A stretch of 64,000 nucleotides of DNA from Prosopocoilus inquinatus (GCA_036172665.1 CM069872.1:52128101-52192100); one strand, 5' to 3'; positions 34,101 to 44,653 are shown, counted from the first letter of the stretch. A program made the numbers and translations. Notes: generated by a model from the sequence alone, not told the origin.

Positions 34101-34928
34101 CGATCGTTTGTAATTTGTTTTTTTTTTCCTTTACAATTTCAGGCTTTGCGAAATGCTGGAGAAAATCTACGCGCTTTTAATCCTGCTGCAAATCCTGATT
34201 TCGCTCGTCGTCCTTTGCACCTGTCTTTTCCTGGTGAGCGCCGTAAGTAAAAAAGAAAAAAGAAAAAAAGAAAATGTCGAGAGTTTCCGTACGAGCGGAC
34301 AGGACCGGAGTGGCCGGCCGCCGGGGGGAATCCCAATTCTTTTTCGTTTTTTTTTTTTTTTCTGTTGCAGATTCCGTGGGGCGCTGAACTCTTCGGCAAC
34401 GAACTGGCCTACTTGCTGGCGATGGAAAACCAACTCGCCGTCTACTGTTTCGCCGGAAATAAAATTACGACGGGGGTGAGTGAGTCAACAACCTCAATGC
34501 AAATTATTTCGTTTCTCCTCTGATTCACTCGGTCATTGGAAGTGACTTTGGCTTCAGATAGAAGGCGGTTATGACTGGGTTAAAAGCAAAAAAAGAAGAA
34601 AAATGGAAGTGTGCATCGCGCCTTAATAATTAAGATCGGAAATATTTGTTGACAGGGCGAGGGTATTCCCCTGGCGGCTTACGAGTGCGATTGGTTCGGC
34701 GCCAGCGAATCGTTCAAGAAGTGCATCCTGTTCACCATCATGAGGATGAGGAAACCCATTTATCTGACGATCGGGAAGTTTTCGCCCTTGACCTTGGCCA
34801 CGTTCGTTACCGTAAGCAGGGGGAAGGGGTTGAGATTAAAAAAAAGCGAAGGAGGAATTGAAATCACCGTTTTTCAGATCGGAAGACGATCCTACTCGCT
34901 TCTGGCGGTTTTGAAAAACAGAGGTTAA
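31170..34928 (+). CDS. Insect odorant receptor (7tm_6), complete, six exons
   Basis: Ligand-binding subunit of an insect olfactory cation channel, expected in the dendritic membrane of olfactory neurons with Orco. Exons: 31170-31788, 33380-33581, 34143-34242, 34371-34475, 34656-34811, 34878-34928. Phases match at every join and give 410 residues, typical for the family. The N-terminus (MEDERKFFDLNIRILKWSGL) is cytoplasmic-type, followed by several hydrophobic spans. The C-terminal half carries the family signature: AYLLAMENQLAVYCFAGN, then IPLAAYECDWF, RKPIYLTIGKF, LTLATFVT and SYSLLAVLKN. Exons 3-6 are short with introns of 66-180 bp, as in other insect receptors. The exon 2 donor (GTACGG at 33582) is the only weak site and was chosen by phase. 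I cannot assign an ortholog or ligand. Confidence 0.93.
31900..32940. repeat. ~185 bp tandem array derived from the receptor exon 1/intron 1 boundary
   Basis: Six degenerate copies (near 31915, 32105, 32290, 32475, 32660, 32840) resemble 31745-31850, the real exon end and intron start. Compare TCAGTGTTTCGCGTTGCTTAG in the exon with TCAGTATTTGACGTTACTTAG in the copies, and GGTTGTTAAAGAAAAAGGTG with GGTTGTTAAAAAGAAGGTAC. The donor GGTAAGTTC has become CATAAATTCC in most copies. Confidence 0.8.
32995..33318. mobile_element. ~325 bp MITE in receptor intron 1
   Basis: Terminal inverted repeats AAAGCCGCGTATACACTGAACG and CGTTCGCTCAGTGTGTACGCGGCTTT (described by their ends AAAGCCGCGTA / TACGCGGCTTT). 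The interior has no transposase frame. It sits ~60 bp upstream of the exon 2 acceptor. Confidence 0.75.
33652..33702. mobile_element. Small foldback, ~50 bp
   Basis: AGGGTGATTCGTAATAAGT faces ACTTATTTTGAATCGCCCT around a ~12 bp loop, within receptor intron 2. The outer CAGGG / CCCTG ends resemble the ACAGGGTG termini seen at 9995 and 10583. Confidence 0.6.
33744..33930. repeat. 93 bp direct duplication with foldback ends
   Basis: Two copies (from 33744 and 33837) of AACGCCCTCTCA..GGCAGCTCAAAGCGTGCACT..GTGAGAGGGCGCT..TTAAATTAGGGCATGCC. Within each copy CGCCCTCTCA and TGAGAGGGCG are inverted. The same GAGAGGGCGCT word is in the 26.2 kb element. Lies in receptor intron 2. Confidence 0.8.
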
Positions 34929-35469
34929 GCGGCGATAGAAACAAACACGTCATCATAAACTAGCAAGCGTTAGAAAATATTAGGTAGGTTACACCCATTT
35001 AGTGTTTTTTTTATTTTTTCAAAAATGACGTTTTTTTGTATAGGATGTATTTGCGTAACGTCATGAACTTATGAGGACATGTTGATGCGAATCTTGAAAC
35101 GTACCTCAGCCACTGCCTTCTTGTATGAACGGAGCATGTGAGCAAAAATTAATAATTACGCCGCACATACATAAATAAACAACATATTTTGTCATATCCA
35201 TTTAGATTATCAACATCGCACGGTATCTGCGAAAACACAAAAAAATAAGTGATCGTGATCGAAACTGTCATAAACCGACGGCGGAGCTTATGCCCTGGCC
35301 GCGGTACATTTCAAGATTCGCTGCGCCGATACCGCGCCTGGGGCTTGTTCAGAAATAAGAATGGGTAATATTCTTTCTCTCTCATGCAAGTAATTTTGCT
35401 TTCTATTTTAAACGCCGAGAATGCACTCGCGTTATAGTTTCTGAACGCGCCGCTGTGTTTCATTTAAAA
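34929..35469. other. 3' flank of the receptor with a small inverted-repeat element
   Basis: AATAAA at ~35174 could serve as the receptor's polyadenylation signal. A ~105 bp element at 35344-35452 has ends GGCTTGTTCAGAAAT and AGTTTCTGAACGCGCC; the same TTCAGAAA / TTTCTGAA ends recur at 44930 and 45540. Confidence 0.45.
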
Positions 35470-36480
35470 TTGATAACTCATCTTTCTTTGAATTCCTTTT
35501 TTCGCTCGTTTTCAACAATGTTGCCCAAGTATCACGAACGAGAGCGTCGAAACTCAATAAAATTCGAAAATTTAAACGCGAAAATGAAAAACGTAAGAAG
35601 ACAAACACAACGAAACGGAAAATGACACAATGAATAATTAATAAAACAAACCGAATAGAGGAGTAAAATTGGTTTAAATGCAAACGAAAACACGAACGAA
35701 AGACGAACGACGAAACAAAGAAAGACAAGTGACGGAATGACAAAACAAGAAGAAAAAAAGACGGTTAGTAAATAAAGAAAGAAAATAAAAAGAAAATCGA
35801 TCAAGTTAAATAAAAATTAAAAAAAGAAACGGAAGACGACGCACGGCGGACTTTGGAATGAAACAAAAGAGGGCCGACAAAGAAAACGAAAATCCGCCGA
35901 TAAAATTGAAGTAAAAGTCGAGAAATGACGCCGATCGTCTTTTGTTTTATTTCGTTGGTTATTTTTGGTTGCGCTGTGTCGTTCGCTCTTTGTTTTTCGT
36001 CTGCATTACCGACAAGGGGCAACGAAAACAAGAAGAAATAACGGTCAATTAATCCAAAAAAGAGAGAAGAAAATCGGTCAAATTAAAAAAAAAAAAAACG
36101 GTGAAATTAAATTATTAAAAAAATCAAAAGTGACGACAAACAAAAAAATAAATGTTTCGTCTGTGTACCTAACTGCGTTGATCGTCTTTTGTTTTATCGC
36201 GTTGATTATTTTTTGTTACGTCCTGCGATTCGCATTTTGTTTTTTTGGTTTTCGCATTATCGATGGAAAGAGGATCAAAACAAAATACCATTGACATTGA
36301 ATCAATGAAATTAAAAAAAAATAATGCAAAACAAAAGAAGGGATCTATTGCTAATGCAAATGAGAAAAAAATTTATATGAGGAACCCAATTGCGTTTATT
36401 TTTTTTGTTTCACTCTGCAATTCTCTTTTGGTTTTTTTGGTTGGCATTATCGACGGATGATCAATGAAGCTCTGAACGAA
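35470..36480. repeat. A-rich degenerate repeat block (reverse of the T-rich family)
   Basis: Plus strand dominated by A with words such as AACGAAAACAAGAAGAAA; it is the complement of the TTTTGTTTTTCGTT style at 1845-3420. Two related segments contain CGTCTTTTGTTTTAT at 35937 and 36182. Lys-rich and Phe-rich frames are artefacts. Confidence 0.6.
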
Positions 36481-36524
36481 AACAAAATACAATTGACACG
36501 AACAATGAAATTTAGAAGAAAAAA

Positions 36525-36542
36525 AAGCACACACACACACAC
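36525..36542. repeat. (CA)n microsatellite
   Basis: About eight CA units within an A-rich block. Confidence 0.8.
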
Positions 36543-36596
36543 AAAGGAAACAGAAAACGCAAACGAAAAAAAATCAAAACATTTGTTATAGAAAAG

Positions 36597-36912
36597 GTTT
36601 TACTCACAATGGGGGTGGGGTGGCCTTTTTTGTTTTATGGTAAATTTTGACACTTTATCAAGTGTTTATTATTATTAAAAAAAAATTCACCGCGATCGTT
36701 TTTTGTTTTTATTAATAAAAACAAAAAACGATCGCTTTCGTTTTTTGTTTTTATTTTGCTCTGACGATTTTTTGTTTCACCTTGTAATTCTCTTTTTGTT
36801 TTTCGAACAAAATACGGTGAATTTTTTTTTAATAATATTTAACACTTGATGTGAAGTGTTAAAATTTGCCATAAAACTAAAAAGGCCACCCCACCCCCCT
36901 TGTTGGTAAAAC
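36597..36912. mobile_element. ~315 bp foldback element with an inner 44-bp palindrome
   Basis: Ends GGTTTTACTCACAATGGGGG and, mirrored, CCCCTTGTTGGTAAAACC; further in, GGGTGGGGTGGCC faces GGCCACCCCACCC, and CACCGCGATCG-type DNA surrounds the centre. 36692-36735 is a perfect palindrome (GCGATCGTTTTTTGTTTTTA and its complement around TTAA). No coding content. Confidence 0.8.
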
Positions 36913-37162
36913 CAAAACATAGTTGTTTCCGGTTTGTTTAATGGCTTTCATACTCTTTGGGTGTCGCTATAATCTGTATGTACAGGGTCTACATAACCGA
37001 TTGCATTCCAAGTGACCACCAAGTTCCGCCCGGTAGTTAGACAACCAACAACACACATAACTGTCAAAATTGCGGCGCACTGACATGAATTAATTTTTCT
37101 GGACCGTAGGAAATAAATAAATTAATAAAGAAAAGGGGCGTGTTTTAAACTTTGATACGCAT

Positions 37163-37168
37163 TTTATT
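37163..37168 (-). terminator. Polyadenylation signal of the 37-38 kb glycine-rich gene
   Basis: AATAAA on the minus strand, ~160 nt downstream of the stop codon at 37330. Confidence 0.5.
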
Positions 37169-37329
37169 CCTTCCTAACTTTGATGATCAGTTCAGATGAA
37201 AATAATTTTATTTTTGTTTACAAAATCCAAATCGAAAACGCAGGAGGGCTGCTTCAGCGTCGCAGTCGAGAATATTATTAAAGTATTGCTGCTTCTTCTT
37301 CTTCTTTTTTTTTTGAAGTTTCCGGACTC

Positions 37330-38609
37330 TTAGCCGAAATATCCGTGTTCGAAACCGGAAAACGAACCTTGTCCTGAAAACAAATGGAATCAGTGGACGC
37401 CTGGCATCGTCAAGAGAGACGAGTTTATTATATTTAACCACCTCCTCCTCCTCCTCCGGAAGATCCCCCGGAATTTCCGGCGCCACCGCCAAAACCTCCG
37501 TTCCCCCCTTGATTGTTGTATCCTCCGGAGAAACCACCTCCTGCATTACCCGAACCTTCGCCGGAACCACCGCCGTAATTTCCAGGCCCGAAATTACCGC
37601 CGGGCCCACCAAATCCTCTGAATCCACCAGATCCGCCACCAAATCCGCCGCCTACGTGTCCAAAACTTGTGCTGACGTAAGTTCTAGCAACGCCCAGTAT
37701 GTGGCCGCTCGGTATATCGGTGCGTTGCACAAAGCTGCAAGACAAAAAAAATATTCTTTCACTTTCACTTAACACCGCGTCGGCAAATAAATTCTGGATT
37801 AAAGCAGACCGTGATCTTTTATTTTATGAAGTTGGCGGCACTTAATACCAAAGTTGCTTGTAACTGTCAGCGTCCATTTTCCAATCTAAAATCCAAGGAG
37901 ACGAGGAAACAAACTCGCGAAAGAACGTGACGTCAAAATGACGTAATTCTCTTCCGATTTGTATGGTTATGTACGAGAGCCTACGTCATCTTCCCTCGAT
38001 TCGTGAATGCGTCAACCATTTCGAAAATAATCTTCAAGACCCGTCGAATTTGGACTGTACCACGTTTTACAAATTGAAAAGAATCTCGTTTGTTTAATTT
38101 AAATAATCGGACAGCCGTCAGTGTAGCAAACTTTTAGGAGAAAAAAGAAAGCCATTGAAATCATGCCCTACTCCAATCCGGCATTCGTTTGAAGACATGT
38201 TAAAACATTCAATAAACAAAATGTGTTGTACCTTGCGCCGCTTCCTCCTCCTCCTTGCCGCCCTGATCCACCTGAACCACCCCCGAAGCCTCCTTGAGCT
38301 CCACTGGATCCTCCCGAATTTCCAGCCGACGCGTATCCACCACCGAAACCCCCGAAGCCGCCGCCGGAGCCACCACCTCCTCCTCCTCCTCCGGATACAC
38401 CGAAATTAGCCCCGAACCCTCCGGGGCCTGCATATCCTCCAGGTCCTCCCGAACCCCCGGAAGCGTAGCTGGTGTCTCCGGACCTCGCAAAAGCCAGTAC
38501 GGCCGCAAGAACCGGCAATAACTACAAGGAATCATCGACGTTATACTATATAGAAACATAACGATGCGGAAAACTGTACAAAAGCGTTCTTTCTTACTTT
38601 GAAGATCAT
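37330..38609 (-). CDS. Glycine-rich secreted cuticle-type protein, four exons
   Basis: Predicted 213-residue secreted structural protein. Exons on the minus strand: 38609-38598, 38521-38232, 37734-37439, 37373-37330. Phases fit at each join (0, 2+1, 1+2). The N-terminus MIFKLLPVLAAVLAFA is a signal peptide; an in-frame ATG at 38624 would add MSSLD. The mature chain is dominated by GGS, GGF and GPGG runs, with one non-Gly island (SFVQRTDIPSGHILGVARTYV) at the start of exon 3 and an aromatic tail QGSFSGFEHGYFG supplied by the small exon 4. The exon 3 donor is weak: AG/GTGGTT at 37442 or TG/GTTAAA at 37439, both in the same phase. If intron 3 is retained, the protein ends in a Gly run at 37434. 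The composition suits cuticle or silk-like matrix; no named family is claimed. Confidence 0.85.
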
Positions 38610-38635
38610 GTCAAGAGACGACATTCGTTTTGAAC

Positions 38636-38678
38636 TGCACTGGACTGGGTGGCTATCACGATGGAAAAGCTTTATATA
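38636..38678 (-). promoter_or_regulatory. Core promoter of the 37-38 kb glycine-rich gene
   Basis: TATATAAA at 38678-38671, with initiator-like CCAGTC/CCAGTG/GCAGTT words at 38646-38634, i.e. ~30 bp downstream. The coding start follows at 38624 or 38609. Confidence 0.6.
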
Positions 38679-38699
38679 TGCGGTTTGTATTTTTTATTT

Positions 38700-39164
38700 T
38701 GCTTTTTTTTCCGTTGATTACATTTCACCTACTTAGTTGCAAGGAAATTTAATCTTTGCAATAATTTAATATCGCAGGCATTGAATTACTGGCTAGAAAT
38801 TACCTTCTAGTCGTGTTGCTCAATCGTCCTGCTCGTAAAGCCACGGTCAGCTGAATTCGCCCCTAAAAAGCGTGTTCCAAAAAAGCAGGCCGTGGAATAG
38901 CTACGCCAACCAGCGCCCTCAGACACTCGTCAATTAGGCATTACCTGGTTACGACACCGGCGCTTGTTTTGACTTGAACTTAAACGAACTGACGTTTCTC
39001 ATAACCAAAAAAATTCAAAATCACTTTAATTTTGACACTGCATGTACTCTATTTTTTATTGACTGGCGGATTTTAACGATTGGTATAATTTATTGTATAA
39101 CTTACAGACGACAAGTAATTTCAAAGTTAACCCAATCGTTACTAAGTAGTCGCGTCGCTAGTTT
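38700..39164. other. Gene-free spacer before the satellite
   Basis: ACGGTCAGCTGAATTCGC near 38845 resembles the terminus of the 26.2 kb element. Otherwise nothing can be defined. Confidence 0.35.
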
Positions 39165-42100
39165 CGTTCGAAACGACGAGCAAAACTGGATTTTTCTGCG
39201 AAGCCTGAAAAACTTAACTTTGTTATTTGATCCCTTAGGGCCGATTTGAGGGCACCATTCGAAAGAAGAATTTTTTTATACGTCTGGCGTAACCCATATG
39301 TCAAAAATCGAGTGCGCAGCCCTACGGCCCTCCGTTACCTACTGCGCAGCCCTTTTGTGCATTTTTGGTTTTTAAAGAAAATACGGCGATTTTGAGCGTG
39401 CGGTTGCGTCCCTTAAGGGCGTTAGAACGACCCTGCGAAGGCGCGTCGAATTTGGCCCGTAAATAAGGGAGTTATTGACATTTTTAACTCGGTGACGTCA
39501 CAGGTGTCGTATGACGTCACGAGAGCACTTTTGCGTTCGAAGCGACGAACAAAACTGGATTTTTCTGCGAAGCCTGAAAAACTTAACTTTGTTATTTGAG
39601 CCCTTAGGGCCGATTTGAGGGCACCATTCGAAAGAAGAATTTTTTTATACGTCTGGCTTAACCCATATGTCAAAAATCGAGTGCGCAGCCCTACGGCCCT
39701 CCGTTACCTACTGCGCAGCCCTTTTGTGCATTTTTGGTTTTTAAAGAAAATACGGCGATTTTGAGCGTGCGGTTGCGTCCCTTAAGGGCCTTAGAACGTC
39801 CCTGCGAAGGCGCGTCGAATTTGGCCCGTAAATAAGAGAGTTATTGACATTTTTAACTCGGTGACGTCACAGGTGTCGTATGACGTCACGAGAGCACTTT
39901 TGCGTTCGAAGCGACGAGCAAAACTGGATTTTTCTGCGAAGCCTGAAAAACTTAACTTTGTTATTTGAGCCCCTAGGGCCGATTTGAGGGCACCATTCGA
40001 AAGAAGAATTTTTTTATACGTCTGGCTTAACCCATATGTCAAAAATCGAGTGCGCAACCCTACGGCCCTCCGTTACCTACTGCGCAGCCCTTTTGTGCAT
40101 TTTTGGTTTTTAAAGAAAATACGGCGATTTTGAGCGTGCGGTTGCGTCCCTTAAGGGCCTTAGAACGTCCCTGCGAAGGCGCGTCGAATTTGGCCCGTAA
40201 ATAAGGGAGTTATTGACATTTTTAACTCGGTGACGTCACAGGTGTCGTATGACGTCACGAGAGCACTTTTGCGTTCGAAGCGACGAACAAAACTGGATTT
40301 TTCTGCGAAGCCTGAAAAACTTAACTTTGTTATTTGAGCCCTTAGGGCCGATTTGAGGGCACCATTCGAAAGAAGAATTTTTTTATACGTCTGGCTTAAC
40401 CCATATGTTAAAAATCGAGTGCGCAGCCCTACGGCCCTCCGTTACCTACTGCGCAGCCCTTTTGTGCATTTTTGGTTTTTAAAGAAAATACGGCGATTTT
40501 GAGCGTGCGGTTGCGTCCCTTAAGGGCCTTAGAACGTCCCTGCGAAGGCGCGTCGAATTTGGCCCGTAAATAAGAGAGTTATTGACATTTTTAACTCGGT
40601 GACGTCACAGGTGTCGTATGACGTCACGAGAGCACTTTTGCGTTCGAAGCGACGAGCAAAACTGGATTTTTCTGCGAAGCCTGAAAAACTTAACTTTGTT
40701 ATTTGAGCCCTTAGGGCCGATTTGAGGGCACCATTCGAAAGAAGAATTTTTTTATACGTCTGGCTTAACCCATATGTCAAAAATCGAGTGCGCAGCCCTA
40801 CGGCCCTCCGTTACCTACTGCGCAGCCCTTTTGTGCATTTTTTGTTTTTAAAGAAAATACGGCGATTTTGAGCGTGCGGTTGCGTCCCTTAAGGGCCTTA
40901 GAACGTCCCTGCGAAGGCGCGTCGAATTTGGCCCGTAAATAAGAGAGTTATTGACATTTTTAACTCGGTGACGTCACAGGTGTCGTATGACGTCACGAGA
41001 GCACTTTTGCGTTCGAAGCGACGAGCAAAACTGGATTTTTCTGCGAAGCCTGAAAAACTTAACTTTGTTATTTGAGCCCTTAGGGCCGATTTGAGGGCAC
41101 CATTCGAAAGAAGAATTTTTTTATACGTCTGGCTTAACCCATATGTCAAAAATCGAGTGCGCAACCCTACGGCCCTCCGTTACCTACTGCGCAGCCCTTT
41201 TGTGCATTTTTGGTTTTTAAAGAAAATACGGCGATTTTGAGCGTGCGGTTGCGTCCCTTAAGGGCGTTAGAACGTCCCTGCGAAGGCGCGTCGAATTTGG
41301 CCCGTAAATAAGGGAGTTATTGACATTTTTAACTCGGTGACGTCACAGGTGTCGTATGACGTCACGAGAGCACTTTTGCGTTCGAAGCGACGAACAAAAC
41401 TGGATTTTTCTGCGAAGCCTGAAAAACTTAACTTTGTTATTTGAGCCCTTAGGGCCGATTTGAGGGCACCATTCGAAAGAAGAATTTTTTTATACGTCTG
41501 GCTTAACCCATATGTCAAAAATCGAGTGCGCAACCCTACGGCCCTCCGTTACCTACTGCGCAGCCCTTTTGTGCATTTTTGGTTTTTAAAGAAAATACGG
41601 CGATTTTGAGCGTGCGGTTGCGTCCCTTAAGGGCGTTAGAACGTCCCTGCGAAGGCGCGTCGAATTTGGCCCGTAAATAAGAGAGTTATTGACATTTTTA
41701 ACTCGGTGACGTCACAGGTGTCGTATGACGTCACGAGAGCACTTTTGCGTTCGAAGCGACGAGCAAAACTGGATTTTTCTGCGAAGCCTGAAAAACTTAA
41801 CTTTGTTATTTGAGCCCTTAGGGCCGATTTGAGGGCACCATTCGAAGAAGAATTTTTTTATACGTCTGGCTTAACCCATATGTAAAAAATCGAGTGCGCA
41901 GCCCTACGGCCCTCCGTTACCTACTGCGCAGCCCTTTTGTGCATTTTTGGTTTTTAAAGAAAATACGGCGATTTTGAGCGTGCGGTTGCGTCCCTTAAGG
42001 GCCTTAGAACGTCCCTGCGAAGGCGCGTCGAATTTGGCCCGTAAATAAGAGAGTTATTGACATTTTTAACTCGGTGACGTCACAGGTGTCGTATGACGTC

Positions 42101-42451
42101 ACGAGAGCACTTTTGCGTTCGAAGCGACGAGCAAAACTGGATTTTTCTGCGAAGCCTGAAAAACTTAACTTTGTTATTTGAGCCCTTAGGGCCGATTTGA
42201 GGGCACCATTCGAAAGAAGAATTTTTTTATACGTCTGGCTTAACCCATATGTCAAAAATCGAGTGCGCAGCCCTACGGCCCTCCGTTACCTACTGCGCAG
42301 CCCTTTTGTGCATTTTTGGTTTTTAAAGAAAATACGGCGATTTTGAGCGTGCGGTTGCTTCCCTTAAGGGCCTTAGAACGTCCCTGCGAAGGCGCGTCGA
42401 ATTTGGCCCGTAAATAAGGGAGTTATTGACATTTTTAACTCGGTGACGTCA
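39165..42451. repeat. 369 bp satellite array, about nine copies
   Basis: Period 369 bp (one unit is 368) with very high identity between copies. Each unit has GGGCCGATTTGAGGGCACCA, TGCGCAGCCC twice, and a pair of TGACGTCA palindromes 19 bp apart (for example 39493-39500 and 39512-39519). Diagnostic substitutions occur as linked pairs. The right edge breaks off exactly inside a TGACGTCA (42444-42451). The 83-88 codon antisense frame seen in most copies varies at replacement sites and is not a gene. Confidence 0.95.
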
Positions 42452-43232
42452 TGATGGTATTTTTATGTTGTTAAGTTTATCGGAACAAGACAGTTTTGAA
42501 ATTTTCAAAAAATAAACGTATGATAGTGTCTCAGTAGCTCTTCCTGGTTTATTTTTGATAGTTCTGATAAGAACTGTTAATAAATTTGTTGTAATCCACG
42601 TTCCATGATTTCTTCTTCTTTCTTAGTTACGACGTGGGCGATTGTCACTGGAAAACTCCAGGAAATGTAACTCCAGAAAACATGTAACCTGTAACTAGGA
42701 AATAATTTTAAAGATAAACAGTATCTACATTTAAGAATAATTAAAAAAAATCAAAACGCTTTTTAATAAAATATTCTCTAATATAAATTAATATTTTACA
42801 TTACATTTTTAATGGTGAGGCTTTTGGTTTGTTTACTTGCATCGAGTTATACCCCTGGAGGATATACCATACCATATGTGTATTACTAAAAACCGGTCCG
42901 GCCGCGGGCCTTCTGTATGGCAAAACGAACGCAGTGTGGATTATGGCGCATGTGTTCTCAGGTGTTCTTTATTCTTGCCATACAAGGGAGCGCGCGTTCG
43001 AAACTCGGCTTGTTTTCTGCTTACTCGTCACTCCTCCATTTACATCTCTGTTTTTAACGTTCTTGCTGCGTATTTGAATTCCCGCGCATGTAATTTGGTA
43101 ACTTCCATCCTGCAATGTTGGCGGCATTTACTTTCACAAAAAAAGTCACTAGTTCGGCCATTTGCACGAAGCGCTTGCATAAGCGAGCAAAAGCATTAAA
43201 ATTCGCAGTTAAAATCGCAATTAAAAAGTAAA
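42452..43232. other. Gene-free spacer
   Basis: Unique AT-rich DNA with no coding exon recognised. Its last part is the 5' flank of the first PF16020-type gene; no TATA box is evident. Confidence 0.4.
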
Positions 43233-43713
43233 ATGCAAGCAAACAGTTTCCTCAGGCGATTAATCACGCAAACTGGTGAGTACTTGCGATTTCCCTTTTA
43301 AGGTTACCTACCTGTCAACGTTGATTTTCATCGCCACCTCCCAAGGCTTGGAAAATTAACGCTTAAATATTCATTACTTAATTACTGTCCGAATGCGCTT
43401 TAATTTACGATTTTGATTACGTAAAGTGTAAACAAAACGAATGTGCGTTACGTAACTCTTGAATATAACATAACCTCTGTTGACAGCCACCAGGAGATCG
43501 TACACCGGTCATCATATTAAGGCCTCGTACAACGATTTGCCGGTGCCTCAAGGTAGCTGGCAGACTAACTACGATGCATTCCAGCGAAAATACAACGCCC
43601 AGCTTGCGTTCGGCGTGATCTTCACCGTCGCCACTATTATTATTGCGCGAGCCGGAGGCTTCCTCAACCTGAACTACCTCCCCCCAAAGCAACCAGGCGA
43701 GCGAGAGTATTGA
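43233..43713 (+). CDS. PF16020-type small membrane protein, copy 1
   Basis: Predicted 89-residue protein of the family catalogued as 'deltamethrin resistance' (PF16020) from a mosquito gene; the biochemical role is not established. Exons 43233-43275 and 43487-43713 join in phase 1 (donor GTGAGT, acceptor TGTTGACAG). The Arg-rich N-terminus (MQANSFLRRLITQTATRRSY) has the look of a mitochondrial presequence. The core is YNDLPVPQGSW, then one hydrophobic span (AFGVIFTVATIIIARAGGF) and the family tail LNYLPPKQPGEREY. Single-span orientation and mitochondrial location are inferences. A paralogue with the same gene structure starts 230 bp downstream. Confidence 0.9.
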
Positions 43714-43945
43714 TAAAATCACACTTTGTATACTAGTAAAATAACAGCGCTTTCTATTGGGATGTACTATTTGCATTCACTTTATTTCCATCTCATTTTA
43801 TTCCATGAAGTTAAAATGAAATGAAGATACACGAAGTGCATCCCAATCGAAAGTGCTTTAACACAATGTAGAAGTAGCTGTAGCCGTGGCAACTGTTGCT
43901 AATAAACATATAAACATTTCTTTGCCAGTTTATTTGATGTATAAA

Positions 43946-44339
43946 ATGCGGATGCTTGCGGGGTTGTTTCAATTCAGGGTGCATCCGCTCACACAAGGTC
44001 AGTACAGCAACAAACTTACGCAGAAGTAATTTTCTTTTTTGCTAATCGACAGTCAGGATGTGCAAGACGAAAACTGGAAAACCCAGCAAAGTCAAAGCTA
44101 AGAAAACGAAAGCCGAACAGCCTAAGAAATCACTGCCGCCCTGTCCTCCTTCATACGACGATTTACCTGACCCAATCGGCAATTGGGAATCGCATTACAA
44201 TGCGAACCAAATGAAGTACAACATCCAGTTGGCTGCGTCGGTGTTGTTTTTGATTGGCACCATTGCAGTAGCCAAGCTGGGCGGGTTCTTTCAGCTTAAT
44301 TATTTTCCACCCGATAAACCGGGGTCGAGAGTGTGTTGA
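43946..44339 (+). CDS. PF16020-type small membrane protein, copy 2 (tandem paralogue)
   Basis: Predicted 112-residue paralogue of the upstream gene. Exon 1 (43946-43997) encodes MRMLAGLFQFRVHPLTQ and ends at GTCAGT; exon 2 (44053-44339) follows acceptor AATCGACAG in phase 1. The intron is only 55 bp but has the same phase and place as in copy 1, which supports both models. A Lys-rich insert (VKAKKTKAEQPKK) precedes the conserved YDDLPDPIGNW, the membrane span (AASVLFLIGTIAVAKLGGFF) and LNYFPPDKPGSRVC. An ATG inside exon 2 at 44058 would give a 93-residue form without the presequence-like segment. The two cores are about half identical, so the duplication is not recent. Confidence 0.88.
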
Positions 44340-44653
44340 TTCATGTTTCACAACTGTTTGTTCGTTACAATAACTATTTGTGTGTTAATAATGTGCAGTT
44401 GCATCATGAGAGTTGTTTTTAAAAGGTAAGAAAGTGCTGGACTTTTTTTTAACGATTCACAATAAATTGTGCCCGTAAGTGTTGCAAAAAAAGAAAAAAA
44501 TCTCTTGAATTTCACTTTTGAAATAGTTGTCACAGGAGACGTCGCCCACAAAATTATTTTTCAGCGTTGTCAGATGCACAGCTGAGTTAAAAATAAAAAT
44601 AAATTGGAAATGAACACGTTTTTCTAATTTATAATAAGAAATTTTGTTGAAAA

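Noticed and set aside
37208..37642. 144-codon minus-strand frame overlapping the glycine-rich gene in another phase
   Set aside because: It runs through introns and a Gly-rich exon in the wrong frame. The phase-consistent four-exon model explains the region.
39422..42255. Series of near-identical 83-88 codon antisense frames in the satellite
   Set aside because: They exist because the 369-bp repeat length is divisible by three and its copies are alike. Differences change residues (Ala/Val, Leu/Pro, Arg/Gly), and there is no promoter, splice or family evidence.
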